NCBI RefSeq assembly: GCF_001612785.1
Contig: NZ_BDBC01000054.1
Span: 1 to 64,000 of the forward strand
Reading direction: 5' to 3'
Length of the DNA stretch: 64,000 nt
Source: Nocardia beijingensis NBRC 16342
GTDB taxonomy: Bacteria > Actinomycetota > Actinomycetes > Mycobacteriales > Mycobacteriaceae
Each line of letters begins with the position of its first letter. Within the stretch, counting starts at the first letter, position 1. The notes below the pieces were generated by a model that was given only the letters and a program-made list of their open reading frames with translations, was not told the DNA's origin and made no database searches. Positions 51,823 to 61,300 of this stretch are shown here, piece after piece. The translations under genes and the position numbers were made by a program.

Positions 51823-52410
51823 ATGGCCCTGCTGACCATCGGCGACCAGTTCCCGGCATACAACCTCACCGCGGTCATCGGCGGTGACCTGTCGAAGGTC
51901 GACGCTCAGCAGCCCGACGACTACTTCACCCGGATCACCAGCGACGACCACGCGGGCAAGTGGCGGATCGTCTTCTTCTGGCCGAAGGACTTCACCTTCG
52001 TGTGCCCGACCGAGATCGCCGCGTTCGGCAAGCTCAACGACGAATTCGAAGACCGCGACGCCGTCGTGCTCGGCGCGTCGGTGGACAACGAGTTCGTGCA
52101 CTTCCAGTGGCGCGCGCAGCACGAGGACCTCAAGACCCTCCCCTTCCCCATGCTCTCGGACCTCAAGCGCGAACTGGCCGCGGCCACCGGCGTGCTGAAC
52201 GCCGACGGCGTCGCCGACCGCGCCACCTTCATCATCGACCCGAACAACGAGATCCAGTTCGTCTCCGTCACCGCGGGTTCGGTGGGCCGCAACGTCGACG
52301 AGGTGCTGCGCGTGCTCGACGCCCTGCAGTCCGACGAACTGTGCGCCTGCAACTGGAAGAAGGGCGACCCCACCATCAACGCGGGCGAGCTCTTGGCCGC
52401 CAGCGTCTGA
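51823..52410 (+). CDS. ahpC: Alkyl hydroperoxide reductase subunit C (peroxiredoxin)
   Basis: A 195-residue two-Cys peroxiredoxin identical in length to the mycobacterial enzyme. Peroxidatic Cys61 sits in FTFVCPTEIAAFG; resolving Cys174/Cys176 in DELCACNWKKG near the C-terminus. It reduces peroxides and peroxynitrite using AhpD, encoded next. GAGGAG precedes the ATG at 51823, about 175 bases from oxyR. OxyR control is expected. Confidence 0.97.
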   Translation: MALLTIGDQFPAYNLTAVIGGDLSKVDAQQPDDYFTRITSDDHAGKWRIVFFWPKDFTFVCPTEIAAFGKLNDEFEDRDAVVLGASVDNEFVHFQWRAQHEDLKTLPFPMLSDLKRELAAATGVLNADGVADRATFIIDPNNEIQFVSVTAGSVGRNVDEVLRVLDALQSDELCACNWKKGDPTINAGELLAASV

Positions 52411-52507
52411 AATCCCCGTCGTAGCCGAACCTTCCGGTACGCCGACCCCACACCATCGAGAACCGACCTGGTCCCGCGGGGACCGCTTCGAGTAGAGGAA
52501 TCGCCGA

Positions 52508-53047
52508 ATGAGCATTGAGAACCTGAAGAACTCCCTTCCCGAGTACGCCAAGGACCTCAAGCTCAACTTGTCATCCATCGCGCGCACCACGGTGCTGAAC
52601 GAACAGCAGCTGTGGGGCACCCTGCTCGCGTCGGCGGCCGCGACCCGGTCGACGACCACGCTGCGCGAGATCGCCGAGGAAGCCGCCGACGTGCTGTCGG
52701 CTGAGGCGTACAACGCCGCCCTCGGCGCCGCCTCGATCATGGGCATGAACAACGTGTTCTACCGGGGCAAGGCGTTCCTCGGCGGCCGTTACGACGACCT
52801 GCGCGCCGGGCTGCGCATGCAGATCATCGGCACGCCCGGCGTCGACAAGGCCGACTTCGAGCTGTGGTCGTTCGCGGTCTCCTCGATCAACGGCTGCGCG
52901 CACTGCCTGGAGGCGCACGAGCACACGCTCCGCGAAGCGGGTGTGTCCCGCGAGGTGATCTTCGAATCGCTGCGCGCCGCCGCCATCGTGGCCGGTGTCG
53001 GCCAGGCGGTGCAGTCGACCGAGGCCCTCAGCGCGGCCGCGATCTGA
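52508..53047 (+). CDS. ahpD: Alkyl hydroperoxide reductase AhpD
   Basis: A 179-residue carboxymuconolactone-decarboxylase-fold protein that recharges AhpC through lipoamide-linked dihydrolipoamide succinyltransferase. The catalytic set is complete: Glu118, Cys130, Cys133 (NGCAHCLEAHEHTL) and His137. It follows ahpC with a 97-base gap on the same strand and ends with a strong terminator. This operon is typical of mycobacteria and nocardiae. Confidence 0.96.
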   Translation: MSIENLKNSLPEYAKDLKLNLSSIARTTVLNEQQLWGTLLASAAATRSTTTLREIAEEAADVLSAEAYNAALGAASIMGMNNVFYRGKAFLGGRYDDLRAGLRMQIIGTPGVDKADFELWSFAVSSINGCAHCLEAHEHTLREAGVSREVIFESLRAAAIVAGVGQAVQSTEALSAAAI

Positions 53048-53056
53048 TTCCGCCCG

Positions 53057-53092
53057 GAAAGAGGCCCCTGTCCTGCGACGGGGGCCTCTTTC
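53057..53092 (+). terminator. Terminator of ahpCD
   Basis: GAAAGAGGCCCC (53057-53068) pairs perfectly with GGGGCCTCTTTC (53081-53092) over a 12-base loop, ten bases behind the ahpD stop; the right arm ends in CTCTTTC. A near-classical rho-independent terminator. Confidence 0.85.
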
Positions 53093-53153
53093 GCGTTCCC
53101 GTGTGGCCAGGACGACAGCTCGCGCCCGCGACACCCGAGTAGGCTCGGCGATC

Positions 53154-53828
53154 ATGAGCACACAGGTTGATGTGGTGCGAGTGTTCACCGACCCCGCCGG
53201 GCGGTTCGGCAACGAGCTGGGTATCGCGCGGGCCGCCGACGTGTCCGTGGCCGACCGGCAGGCGCTGGCCGCCAAAGCCGGATACAGCGAGACCGTGATC
53301 GTCGAGGAGCCGGTGGACGGCACCGCCGCGGTGCGGATCTACACCCCCGCAATGGAACTTCCCTTCGCGGGACACCCCTCGGTGGGGACCGCGTGGTGGT
53401 TCGCGTCGCAGGGCGTCCCGGTGCGCACGCTGGATGTGCCCGCGGGCCCGGTGGCCGTGGAACTCACCGAGGGATTGACCTGGATCACCGCGCGCGGTGA
53501 GTGGGCGCCCACGTTCACCTTCCATCAGCTCGAGGACGCCGACGAGCTGGCCACCCTGCGGCCGGAGGAGTTTCCCGGCGGCCCGCACTACCTGTGGGCG
53601 TGGACCGACGAGCACCGCGCCGCCCTGCGATCGCGCATGTTCGCGCCGACCATGGGCATCACCGAGGACGAGGCCACCGGAGCGGCGGCCGTGGCATTGA
53701 CGGCGTTGCTGCGCAAAGGCTTGGTCATCACCCAGGGCAAGGGCTCGCAATTGTTCACCCGGTGGGATTCCGACGGGTGGGTGCATCTGGGCGGCCGGGT
53801 CGTCGCCGACCAGCCGGTGGACATCTGA
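53154..53828 (+). CDS. PhzF-family epimerase/isomerase
   Basis: A 224-residue member of the PhzF fold (counterpart of Rv2716). The two-domain symmetry shows in VVRVFTDPAGRFGNELGIA, the Glu of GYSETVIV as general acid/base, FAGHPSVGTAWWF and GITEDEATGAAAVALTALL. It is shorter than PhzF itself (about 278), as in mycobacteria. Isomerase or racemase activity is likely; there is no phenazine gene nearby, so its role is unknown. TAGGCT lies eight bases before the ATG. Confidence 0.9.
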   Translation: MSTQVDVVRVFTDPAGRFGNELGIARAADVSVADRQALAAKAGYSETVIVEEPVDGTAAVRIYTPAMELPFAGHPSVGTAWWFASQGVPVRTLDVPAGPVAVELTEGLTWITARGEWAPTFTFHQLEDADELATLRPEEFPGGPHYLWAWTDEHRAALRSRMFAPTMGITEDEATGAAAVALTALLRKGLVITQGKGSQLFTRWDSDGWVHLGGRVVADQPVDI

Positions 53829-53831
53829 CGC

Positions 53832-54548
53832 TCAGGGCAGAGTGACGCCGACGACCGGAGCGCCGCTCGGGGCGGCCGAACCGCCGTCCGGTTCGATGCT
53901 CACCGCGAGTACGTCACCCGATCGGAAACCGGTCACGAAAGGTCGCTCGATCGACGGCACGTCGCTCAGCAGACCCGCTGACCGCGGTTGTCCGTCCGGA
54001 CCGACCAGCCACACCTGATAGACCTGGCCGGCCGGCGGCGGAGCGACCCGATCGAAGACGACGACCGCGCGTCCCAGCTCGGGCGAGGCGTCCACGACGA
54101 GCAGTCCGCCCCCGGCGAACGATCCGTTCACCGTCCGCGCGTGCACCTGGTCCGCGGCGGCAGGCTCCGACGGGGTATCGAGGAACTCGGCGGTCACCAC
54201 GGCGCCACCGATCACCAGGCACACCGCGGCCGCGATCGGCGCCGCCCAGCGCAACCGCCGCTGCCACGACCTCACCGTGCTCGCCTGTTCGGCGGGCTCG
54301 TCGGGCAGCGCGGCCAGGATGCGGCGTTCCAGCTCCGGCGGCGGCGCGAGTTCGTCGAGCACGGCCAGCCGGCCCATGACGTCGCGCACCTGCCAGACGG
54401 TGTCGGAGAACGCCTGCCGCACCCGCGGGTCGGCAGCCGCCAAGCGGGCATCGATGTGCCTGCGCTCGATATCGGCGACCGCGTCCAGCGCGCAGGGGTA
54501 GGCGAGGTCGATGAGATCCGCCTCAGAGCGCGGCGAGGTGTCAACCAT
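53832..54548 (-). CDS. rskA: Anti-sigma-K factor RskA
   Basis: A 238-residue membrane anti-sigma factor. The cytosolic anti-sigma helices (residues 1-95: LIDLAYPCALDAVADIERRHIDARL) lack a zinc-binding HxxxCxxC, as in RskA; one membrane segment lies at about 102-122 (AAPIAAAVCLVIGGAVVTAEFL); the extracytoplasmic RskA domain follows (AVVVFDRVAPPPAGQVYQVWLVGPDGQPRSAGLL). Regulated proteolysis releases SigK. Its ATG overlaps the sigK stop by eight bases. Confidence 0.94.
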   Translation of the reverse strand: MVDTSPRSEADLIDLAYPCALDAVADIERRHIDARLAAADPRVRQAFSDTVWQVRDVMGRLAVLDELAPPPELERRILAALPDEPAEQASTVRSWQRRLRWAAPIAAAVCLVIGGAVVTAEFLDTPSEPAAADQVHARTVNGSFAGGGLLVVDASPELGRAVVVFDRVAPPPAGQVYQVWLVGPDGQPRSAGLLSDVPSIERPFVTGFRSGDVLAVSIEPDGGSAAPSGAPVVGVTLP

Positions 54549-55227
54549 CGGTGCCTTCCCCGGACAAACACTTCTCCAATCGTTTCAGCCCGTCGCGGAT
54601 GCGGGTCTTGATCGTCGGCAGTGGCACCGAGAGATGATCGGCGACCTCTCGGTAGGTCCACCCGCCGTAATAGGCCAGCGTGATCGCTTCGCGCTGGGTG
54701 GCGGTCAGCATCTCCAGGCAGCCCGCCACCTGTTGCTCCTCGATACGCTGAGTGACCGATTCGGCGACGACGTCGTGGGCGCGCCCGAGGTGCTCGTGCG
54801 CGTAGACCAGATCCCGGCTGCTGGCCGAGCTCTCCGCGCGCACCCGGTCCACCGCCCTGCGGTGGGCGAGCATCATCAGCCAGCCGACCGGACTGGCCAG
54901 CGTGGCGTCGTAGCGATCGGCCATCGACCACACCTGGAGGTACACCTCCTGGGTCACCTCCTCGGCGGCGGCGTGGCTGCGCAGGACTCGCACCGTGAGC
55001 CCGAACACCCGAGGACTGGTCAACTGATAGAACTCGGTGAACGCGCCACGATCGCCCGCGCCGGTGGCGGCGAGCAGCGCCGCGAGTTCACGGCTCGCGC
55101 GGGTGGCCTGCGCTCGGTCGTAACCGGTCGGCAGCGGGCGGGCGAGCACCGGGTCATCGGTTCCCTCTCGCGCACGCGCCGGGCCGCCGGAGCGATGGGG
55201 TGAAGCAGAACCGTGTTCGTTGCTCAT
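54541..55227 (-). CDS. sigK: ECF sigma factor SigK
   Basis: A 228-residue ECF sigma factor. Region 2 (about 50-120) reads AFTEFYQLTSPRVFGLTVRVLRSHAAAEEVTQEVYLQVW; region 4 reads LTATQREAITLAYYGGWTYREVADHLSVPLPTIKTRIRDGLKRLEKCL. The pairing and eight-base overlap with RskA identify SigK, which in mycobacteria controls mpt70/83-type genes. The start is the ATG of MSNEHGSAS (55227). The DUF5134 gene lies 63 bases upstream on the same strand and may belong to the unit. Confidence 0.93.
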   Translation of the reverse strand: MSNEHGSASPHRSGGPARAREGTDDPVLARPLPTGYDRAQATRASRELAALLAATGAGDRGAFTEFYQLTSPRVFGLTVRVLRSHAAAEEVTQEVYLQVWSMADRYDATLASPVGWLMMLAHRRAVDRVRAESSASSRDLVYAHEHLGRAHDVVAESVTQRIEEQQVAGCLEMLTATQREAITLAYYGGWTYREVADHLSVPLPTIKTRIRDGLKRLEKCLSGEGTDG

Positions 55228-55290
55228 GGCCGAATCCCGTGCCTGCATGCACAGGGGTTCGGTATGCGGGGGAAACCGGATTGGTCACGG

Positions 55291-55965
55291 TCACCGAATG
55301 ATCACGGCCACCAGCATGTAGGCCGTGCCCGCGTCCATCACCACATGCGGCACCGCCGCCCATGGTTTGGCGGGACCGGTGAGGGCGGCGACGCAGCCGC
55401 CGGAGCGCACCAGCAGCTGCACCGGCCCCGGCAGCTGCGCGCGCGTCCTGCCGGTGCAGGCGGCGAAGGTCACCACCAGCGCGTCGAGCAGGAACAGCAC
55501 GGCGAGGCCGAGTGCCGGCCCGGCGGCCGGACCGCCCGCGTGGCCGGAAGCCGTGTGGCCGGACATCGCGTAGAGCATCGCCGCGGCGGCGACGATGTGG
55601 TAGCCCAGCGGCACCAGCCGGTCGATCGGCAGCGGCCGCCCCTGGGCGGTGTGCTCCGCGGCACGAACGGTCAGCAGTCCGGCGAAGACCACCGCCATCG
55701 CCGTCAGCACGCCGCGCACCGCGTGCGGGCTCGCGCCCGAGGGAAACACCAGCATGCCGAGCATGACCAGGCACATCACCAGGTGCGCCGCGTCGGACTC
55801 GGCGTGCCCGGCCGAAGTGTCCGACGGCGGACGCGTTTCCGCGACGCACCCCGCCGACGGCGTCGCGGCCGCAGCCACCCGCGACAGCACGATCCCGGCG
55901 GCGATCACGAACGCCGCCACCACCATCCATCGCAATACGGCATACTCCTGCACGAACTGCGCCAC
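55291..55965 (-). CDS. DUF5134 membrane protein
   Basis: A 224-residue protein with five or six membrane segments. It starts VAQFVQEYAVLRWMVVAAFVIAAGIVL, has a cysteine-containing extracytoplasmic loop (TPSAGCVAETRPPSDTSAGHAESDAAHLVMCLVMLGMLVFP) and ends with HVVMDAGTAYMLVAVIIR, the form of DUF5134 (HlyIII- or DUF-type four-helix His/Asp pattern, including ESDAAH and HVVMD). Its function is unknown. It precedes sigK on the same strand, suggesting a link with SigK-dependent envelope functions. GTG start. Confidence 0.8.
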   Translation of the reverse strand: MAQFVQEYAVLRWMVVAAFVIAAGIVLSRVAAAATPSAGCVAETRPPSDTSAGHAESDAAHLVMCLVMLGMLVFPSGASPHAVRGVLTAMAVVFAGLLTVRAAEHTAQGRPLPIDRLVPLGYHIVAAAAMLYAMSGHTASGHAGGPAAGPALGLAVLFLLDALVVTFAACTGRTRAQLPGPVQLLVRSGGCVAALTGPAKPWAAVPHVVMDAGTAYMLVAVIIR

Positions 55966-56356
55966 ACCCCACCACCTCTCAGCACGGCGACCACGGTCGT
56001 CGCCTTTCCATGCTCGCATCCCGGAGCGGCCGGGGTGTCGTTTTCAGACCTCTGGGCGGCAACTCCGACGAGCCGCACGTCGCGAATCCGCTGCTACGAC
56101 GGCGATTTCGAGCGGACCGGGCGGCGAGCCGGAGAGCTGCTTGTTCGATTCCACCGAATTCCGGTGCCGGACAGCGGCCTTCGTTCGAGCGCCGCCCGAT
56201 TCGGCGATCCCGCGGCTCCTCGGCCGTATCGCCGGAAGTCGGCTCCGCTCGGCCGTTCGGTCGGTTCGAGGCCGGAGGAGCGCTCAGGCTCGGACTCGGC
56301 GAGTCCGAGCCCGGCGGGGATGCGAGCGTCGCCGAGCGGGCCGCCATGATGGAGTG
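55966..56356. other. Intergenic region between DUF5134 and the GNAT gene, no gene seen
   Basis: 391 bases. Frames on both strands are Arg/Ser-rich and lack ribosome sites. The one structure is a nine-base hairpin (56288-56310), listed separately. The plus strand near 56345 has CATGAT six bases ahead of the GNAT ATG, which may act as -10. Confidence 0.4.
56288..56310. repeat. Hairpin upstream of the GNAT gene
   Basis: GCTCGGACT (56288-56296) and AGTCCGAGC (56302-56310) form a perfect nine-base stem with a five-base loop about 46 bases ahead of the GNAT start. It could be a regulator site or a terminator of an unseen transcript. Confidence 0.4.
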
Positions 56357-56860
56357 ATGTCCGACCACGCCGAGCACCGCGCCACCGAGATCGAGCGCGG
56401 CGATCTGCGCATCGTCGTCGATGACCTGACCGGCCCCGAGATCGCGGCACTGCTCACCGAGCATCTCGCCGAGATGGCCGCGCACTCGCCTGCGCAGAGC
56501 ATGCACGCGTTGGACCTCGCAACGCTGCGCCGTCCCGGGATCACGTTCTGGACCGCGTGGGAGGGTGCGGGCCTCGCGGGATGTGCCGCGCTGAAACGTC
56601 TCGACGAAGACCACGCCGAGATCAAATCCATGCGGACCGCCGCGACGCATCAACGCCGCGGTGTCGCCTCCACCCTGCTGCGCCATGTGCTCGCAGAAGC
56701 CACCGAACGCGGCTACCGCCGCCTCAGCCTGGAAACGGGCGCCGGTGATTTCTTCCGGCCCGCACGCCGGCTCTATGCCGCCCACGGCTTCGTCCGCTGC
56801 GCGCCGTTCGGCGACTACCGCCCTGACCCGCACAGCGTCTTCCTGACCCGCGCCTTGTGA
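56357..56860 (+). CDS. GNAT-family N-acetyltransferase
   Basis: A 167-residue acetyltransferase of the PaiA/YafP-like small GNAT group. Acetyl-CoA loop RTAATHQRRGVASTLLRHVLAEATERGYRRLSLETG and the C-terminal FFRPARRLYAAHGFVRCAPFGDY are clear. The acceptor amine is unknown. The ATG at 56357 is chosen because the longer frame upstream is non-coding in character. It converges with the aminotransferase gene. Confidence 0.88.
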   Translation: MSDHAEHRATEIERGDLRIVVDDLTGPEIAALLTEHLAEMAAHSPAQSMHALDLATLRRPGITFWTAWEGAGLAGCAALKRLDEDHAEIKSMRTAATHQRRGVASTLLRHVLAEATERGYRRLSLETGAGDFFRPARRLYAAHGFVRCAPFGDYRPDPHSVFLTRAL

Positions 56861-56902
56861 CGTCGGGTCGGTGCACACCGTTCGGTCACCCGCCCGGTGA
56901 CC

Positions 56903-58132
56903 TCAGGCCTCGTCCAACGCGCGGGTGAATCCGTCGACGAGTTCTGCGACCTGCTCGTCGGTCATGACGAAAGCCGGGGAGATCTGCATGGCGCCCTGGC
57001 CCGCGGCGCGACTGGAGATGCCGTGCGCGCGCAACGTGCCGACCAAGCGCGGCCCTTCGGCGGGATCGGCGAGCTGGACGGCAGCGACGGCGCCGAACCC
57101 GCTGCGCACCTCGGCGACCCTGGGGTGGTTGGCGAGCACCGACAGCTGGTCGTGCAGGCTGGATTCCAGGCGCAGAGCGGCCGTGAGCAGGTCTTCCCGC
57201 TCGATGATGTCGAGATTCGCCAATGCCGCGGCCGCCGCGCCCGCGTGGCCGCCGTAGGTGTAGCCGTGCCGCCACCAGACGCCGCCCGCGAAGAACGGCT
57301 CCGCGACGCGCGGGGCGGCGAAGACCGCGCCCATCGGGAGATAACCGGAGGTCAGTCCCTTCGCGGTGGTCATCAGGTCCGGTTCGAGCCCGAGGCGGGA
57401 GGAGGCGAACCACGCTCCGCCGATGCGGCCGAAACCGGTGACCACTTCGTCGGCGACGAACAGGATGTCGTGGTCGCGGCAGATCCGGCGCACCTCGGCG
57501 AGGTAGCCCTCCGGCGGCGGATACACACCGCCAGCGCCGATGACGGGTTCGCAGAAGAACGCGGCGATCCGCTCGGCGCCGACCTCCTCGATCAGGACGA
57601 GCAGTGCTTTCGCGTCGTCCCACTCGATGGTTCGCGCCGCGGGCATCAGCTCGCCGTAACCCTCCCGGTTCCCAGGGAGGCCACCGAGCGCGGTGCCGCC
57701 CACGTGCATGCCGTGATAGGCCATCCGCCGCCCGACCACGATGGTCTTGTCCGGCTGCCCGACTTCGTGCCAGTACCGGCGGGCGAGTTTGGTCGCGGTG
57801 TCGACGGAGTCGGAGCCGCCCGAGGTGAAGAAGATCTTGCTACCCGGCACCGGCGCCAGCCCGGCGAGCCGCTCGGCGAGCTCCTGGGTGGCGGGCTCGG
57901 TGATGTCGCCGAAATTGGAATAGTGCGCGATTGTGCGCAGCTGGGCGGCCACCGCGTCGGCGATCTCGCCGCGCCCGTGGCCCACGTTGGCGAACCATAG
58001 ACCCGCGGTCGCGTCCAGGTAGCGATTGCCCTCCCGGTCGAAGACGTGGACGCCGTCACCGCGGGCTACGACGAACGCTCCGTCCCGCTCGACGGCGCCC
58101 ATGTCGGCGAAGCCATGCCATAGCGCGCTCAT
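56903..58132 (-). CDS. Class III PLP aminotransferase (omega-transaminase type)
   Basis: A 409-residue fold-type I enzyme. PLP contacts: SGGSDSVDTATKLAR phosphate loop, AYHGMHVGG, DEVVTGFGRIGGAWF with the Asp that binds the pyridine nitrogen, and the Schiff-base Lys in TTAKGLTSGYLPMGAV. The layout fits beta-alanine:pyruvate or putrescine/diamine omega-transaminases; a link with the polyamine operon 9 kb away is speculative. GGTGGAG precedes the ATG. It is divergent from hrpA. Confidence 0.93.
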   Translation of the reverse strand: MSALWHGFADMGAVERDGAFVVARGDGVHVFDREGNRYLDATAGLWFANVGHGRGEIADAVAAQLRTIAHYSNFGDITEPATQELAERLAGLAPVPGSKIFFTSGGSDSVDTATKLARRYWHEVGQPDKTIVVGRRMAYHGMHVGGTALGGLPGNREGYGELMPAARTIEWDDAKALLVLIEEVGAERIAAFFCEPVIGAGGVYPPPEGYLAEVRRICRDHDILFVADEVVTGFGRIGGAWFASSRLGLEPDLMTTAKGLTSGYLPMGAVFAAPRVAEPFFAGGVWWRHGYTYGGHAGAAAAALANLDIIEREDLLTAALRLESSLHDQLSVLANHPRVAEVRSGFGAVAAVQLADPAEGPRLVGTLRAHGISSRAAGQGAMQISPAFVMTDEQVAELVDGFTRALDEA

Positions 58133-58323
58133 CTCTCCACCTTTGCCGGTTCCCCGTCCGGGGTCCATACCTGCCACGCGCGAACCGGGCGAAGACAGGG
58201 CGCACCCGCGCGTTGACCAGCGCATTCACGGGTGTGGCACCGGGGCGGAGGCGGACCCCGGCTACCGACCGCGCCGCCTGGTGGAAAAATCCGCTGGCGG
58301 ATTTCGCTACGCTGGTCGATGCA

Positions 58324-61300
58324 ATGACCAGGACAGCCGCCACCGATCTCCGCGACCTTCGCACCCGCCTGGCGAATCTCTCCCTTCGCGACGAACACCG
58401 GTTGCGGCGCAGGCTCGACAAAGCACGCGGCGGCGATCTGAGTGCGGTCGAGGCGGAGATCACGGCGGCCGAACTACGCGTCGAAGCGCGCCGCGCCGCG
58501 GTGCCGGAGATCCGCTACCCGGAGCAGCTTCCGGTCACCGCCCGCCGCGAGGACATCGCGGCGGCCATCGCCGAGCATCAGGTGGTCATCGTCGCCGGCG
58601 AGACCGGCTCCGGCAAGACCACCCAGATCCCGAAGATCTGCCTGGAGCTCGGCCGCGGCATTCGCGGCACCATCGGGCACACCCAGCCCCGCAGGCTGGC
58701 CGCGCGCACCGTGGCCGAGCGCATCGCCGAGGAATTGGGCACCGAACTCGGCGACGTCGTCGGCTACACCGTGCGGTTCACCGACCACGCCTCCGAGCAC
58801 ACCCTGGTCAAGCTGATGACCGACGGCATCCTGCTCGCCGAGATCCAGCGCGACCGGCTGCTGCGCCGCTACGACACGATCATCATCGACGAGGCGCACG
58901 AACGCAGTCTCAACATCGACTTCCTGCTCGGCTACCTGAAGCAGCTGTTGCCGCGCAGGCCCGACCTCAAGGTGATCATCACCTCGGCGACCATCGATCC
59001 CGAACTGTTCGCCCGGCACTTCGCCGACGAACACGGCACGCCCGCCCCGATCGTGGAAGTGTCAGGGCGCTCGTACCCGGTGGAGATCCGCTACCGCCCG
59101 CTCGCGCTGGAGTTGCCGAATACCACCGAGGACGAAGACGACGAGGACACCCGCGTCGTCGACCGGGACCCGGTGGACGCCATCGGCGACGCGGTGACCG
59201 AGTTGTTCGCCGCGGGCGACGGCGACGTGCTGGTGTTCCTGTCCGGTGAACGGGAGATCCGCGACACCGCCGACGCGCTGCGCGATCTGAAGCTGCCCCG
59301 CACCGAGATCCTCCCGCTGTACGCCCGGCTGTCCACCGCCGAGCAGCACCGCGTGTTCGCCCCGCACACCGGACGCAGGGTGGTGCTGGCGACGAACGTC
59401 GCGGAGACCTCGCTCACCGTGCCGGGCATCCGGTACGTCGTCGATCCTGGCACCGCGCGGATCTCGCGCTATTCCATGCGGACCAAGGTGCAGCGGTTGC
59501 CGATCGAACCGGTGTCCCAGGCCTCCGCGCGGCAGCGCTCCGGGCGTTGCGGTCGCGTCGCCGACGGCATCTGCATCCGGCTGTATTCGGAAGAGGACTT
59601 CGAATCCAGGCCCACGTTCACCGATCCGGAGATCCTGCGCACCAACCTGGCCGCGGTCATCCTGCAGATGACCGCGCTCGGTCTCGGTGACATCGAGAAC
59701 TTCCCGTTCGTCGAGGCGCCGGACCGCCGCGCCATCCGTGACGGCATCGCCCTGCTCGAGGAACTCGGCGCACTCGCGCGCCGGGCCGGCGGCGGCGACG
59801 CGCTGTCGCTGACGCCGATCGGCCGCGACATGGCCCAGCTGCCGGTCGATCCGCGCATGGCGCGGATGCTGGTGGAGGCGCAACGCACCGGCTGCCTGGC
59901 CGACGTGCTGGTGATCGTCGCGGCGCTGTCGATCCAGGACGTCAGGGAGCGGCCCGCCGAGCAGCAGCAGGCAGCCGACGCCAAACACGCGCGCTTCACC
60001 GTCGAAGGCTCCGATTTCCTGGCCTACCTACGCCTGTGGGACTACCTCGGTGGACAGCGCAAATCGTTGTCGTCGAACCAATTCCGGCGCCTGTGCCGTG
60101 AGGAGTTCTTGCACTATCTGCGGATCAGGGAGTGGCAGGACCTGCACGGCCAACTGCGCACCATCACCAGGGGCCTCGGTTGGTCCACGCGAGCGGAGGA
60201 CGCGGAGGACGGCGCGCGGCTCCCAGCCGAAGCGGCCACAACAGCTCGTAAGTCCGCCAACAGATCCCGTCGGGGTACGCGCGACGGTCGCCCCGGCCCC
60301 GAACAAGGCCGGTCCGCCGCCGCGACGGCTGCCGGGGACAGCGACGGACTGCCCTGGGACGCCACGGCCATCCATCAGGCGTTGCTGGCGGGCATGCTGT
60401 CGCACATCGGCGTCCGCGAGGCGGAGACCAGGGAATTCCTCGGCGCCCGCAATGCCAAGTTCATGATCTTCCCCGGTTCGTCGCTGGCCAAGAAGCCACC
60501 CCGCTGGGTGATGGCCGCGGAACTGGTCGAGACCTCGCGGCTGTGGGGCCGGATGGCCGCGAAGATCGAGCCGGAATGGGCCGAGCGGCTGGCGGGCGAC
60601 CTCGTCAAGCGCACCTACTCCGAACCGCACTGGTCGGCCAAGCGGGGCTCGGCGCGCGCCTACGAACGGGTGACGCTGTACGGGATCCCGCTGGTCACCG
60701 GCAGGCCGGTCGACTACGGACGCATCGACCCCGAGCTGTCGCGCGAGTTGTTCATCCGCCACGCCCTGGTGCAGGGCGAGTGGCAGACCCGCCACGAGTT
60801 CTTCCATCGCAATCGCGCGCTGCTCGACGACGTCGCCGACCTGGAGCACCGCGCCCGCCGCCGCGACATCCTCGTCGACGACGAGGTGCTGTTCGAGTTC
60901 TACGACAAGCGCCTGCCCGCCGACATCGTCTCGGTGCGGCACTTCGACAGCTGGTGGCGCAGCGCGCGCCGGGAAGATCCGGCTCAGCTGGACTTCTCCA
61001 CTTCGACCGTGGTCAACGAGGGCGCGGCCGCGCTGGACCCGGCGGCCTTCCCCGACTCCTGGCGACAGGGCGAACTCAGTTTCCCGCTCTCCTACCAGTT
61101 CGAGCCGGGCAACGAGGACGACGGCGTCACCGTGCGGATTCCGGTGGAACAGCTCGCCCACGTCCGCGCCGTCGGTTTCGACTGGCTGGTGCCTGGCATG
61201 CGCGACGAGCTGGCCGCCGCGTTGATCAAGACATTGCCGAAGGCATTGCGGCGCAGTGTTGTTCCCGCTCCTGATTTCGCGGCCGCCGCCCTCGCGGCGC

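Noticed and set aside
57931..58323. N-terminal extension of hrpA
   Set aside because: The additional residues are antisense to the aminotransferase start and Arg-rich; the HrpA N-terminus aligns from MTRTAATDLRDLR.
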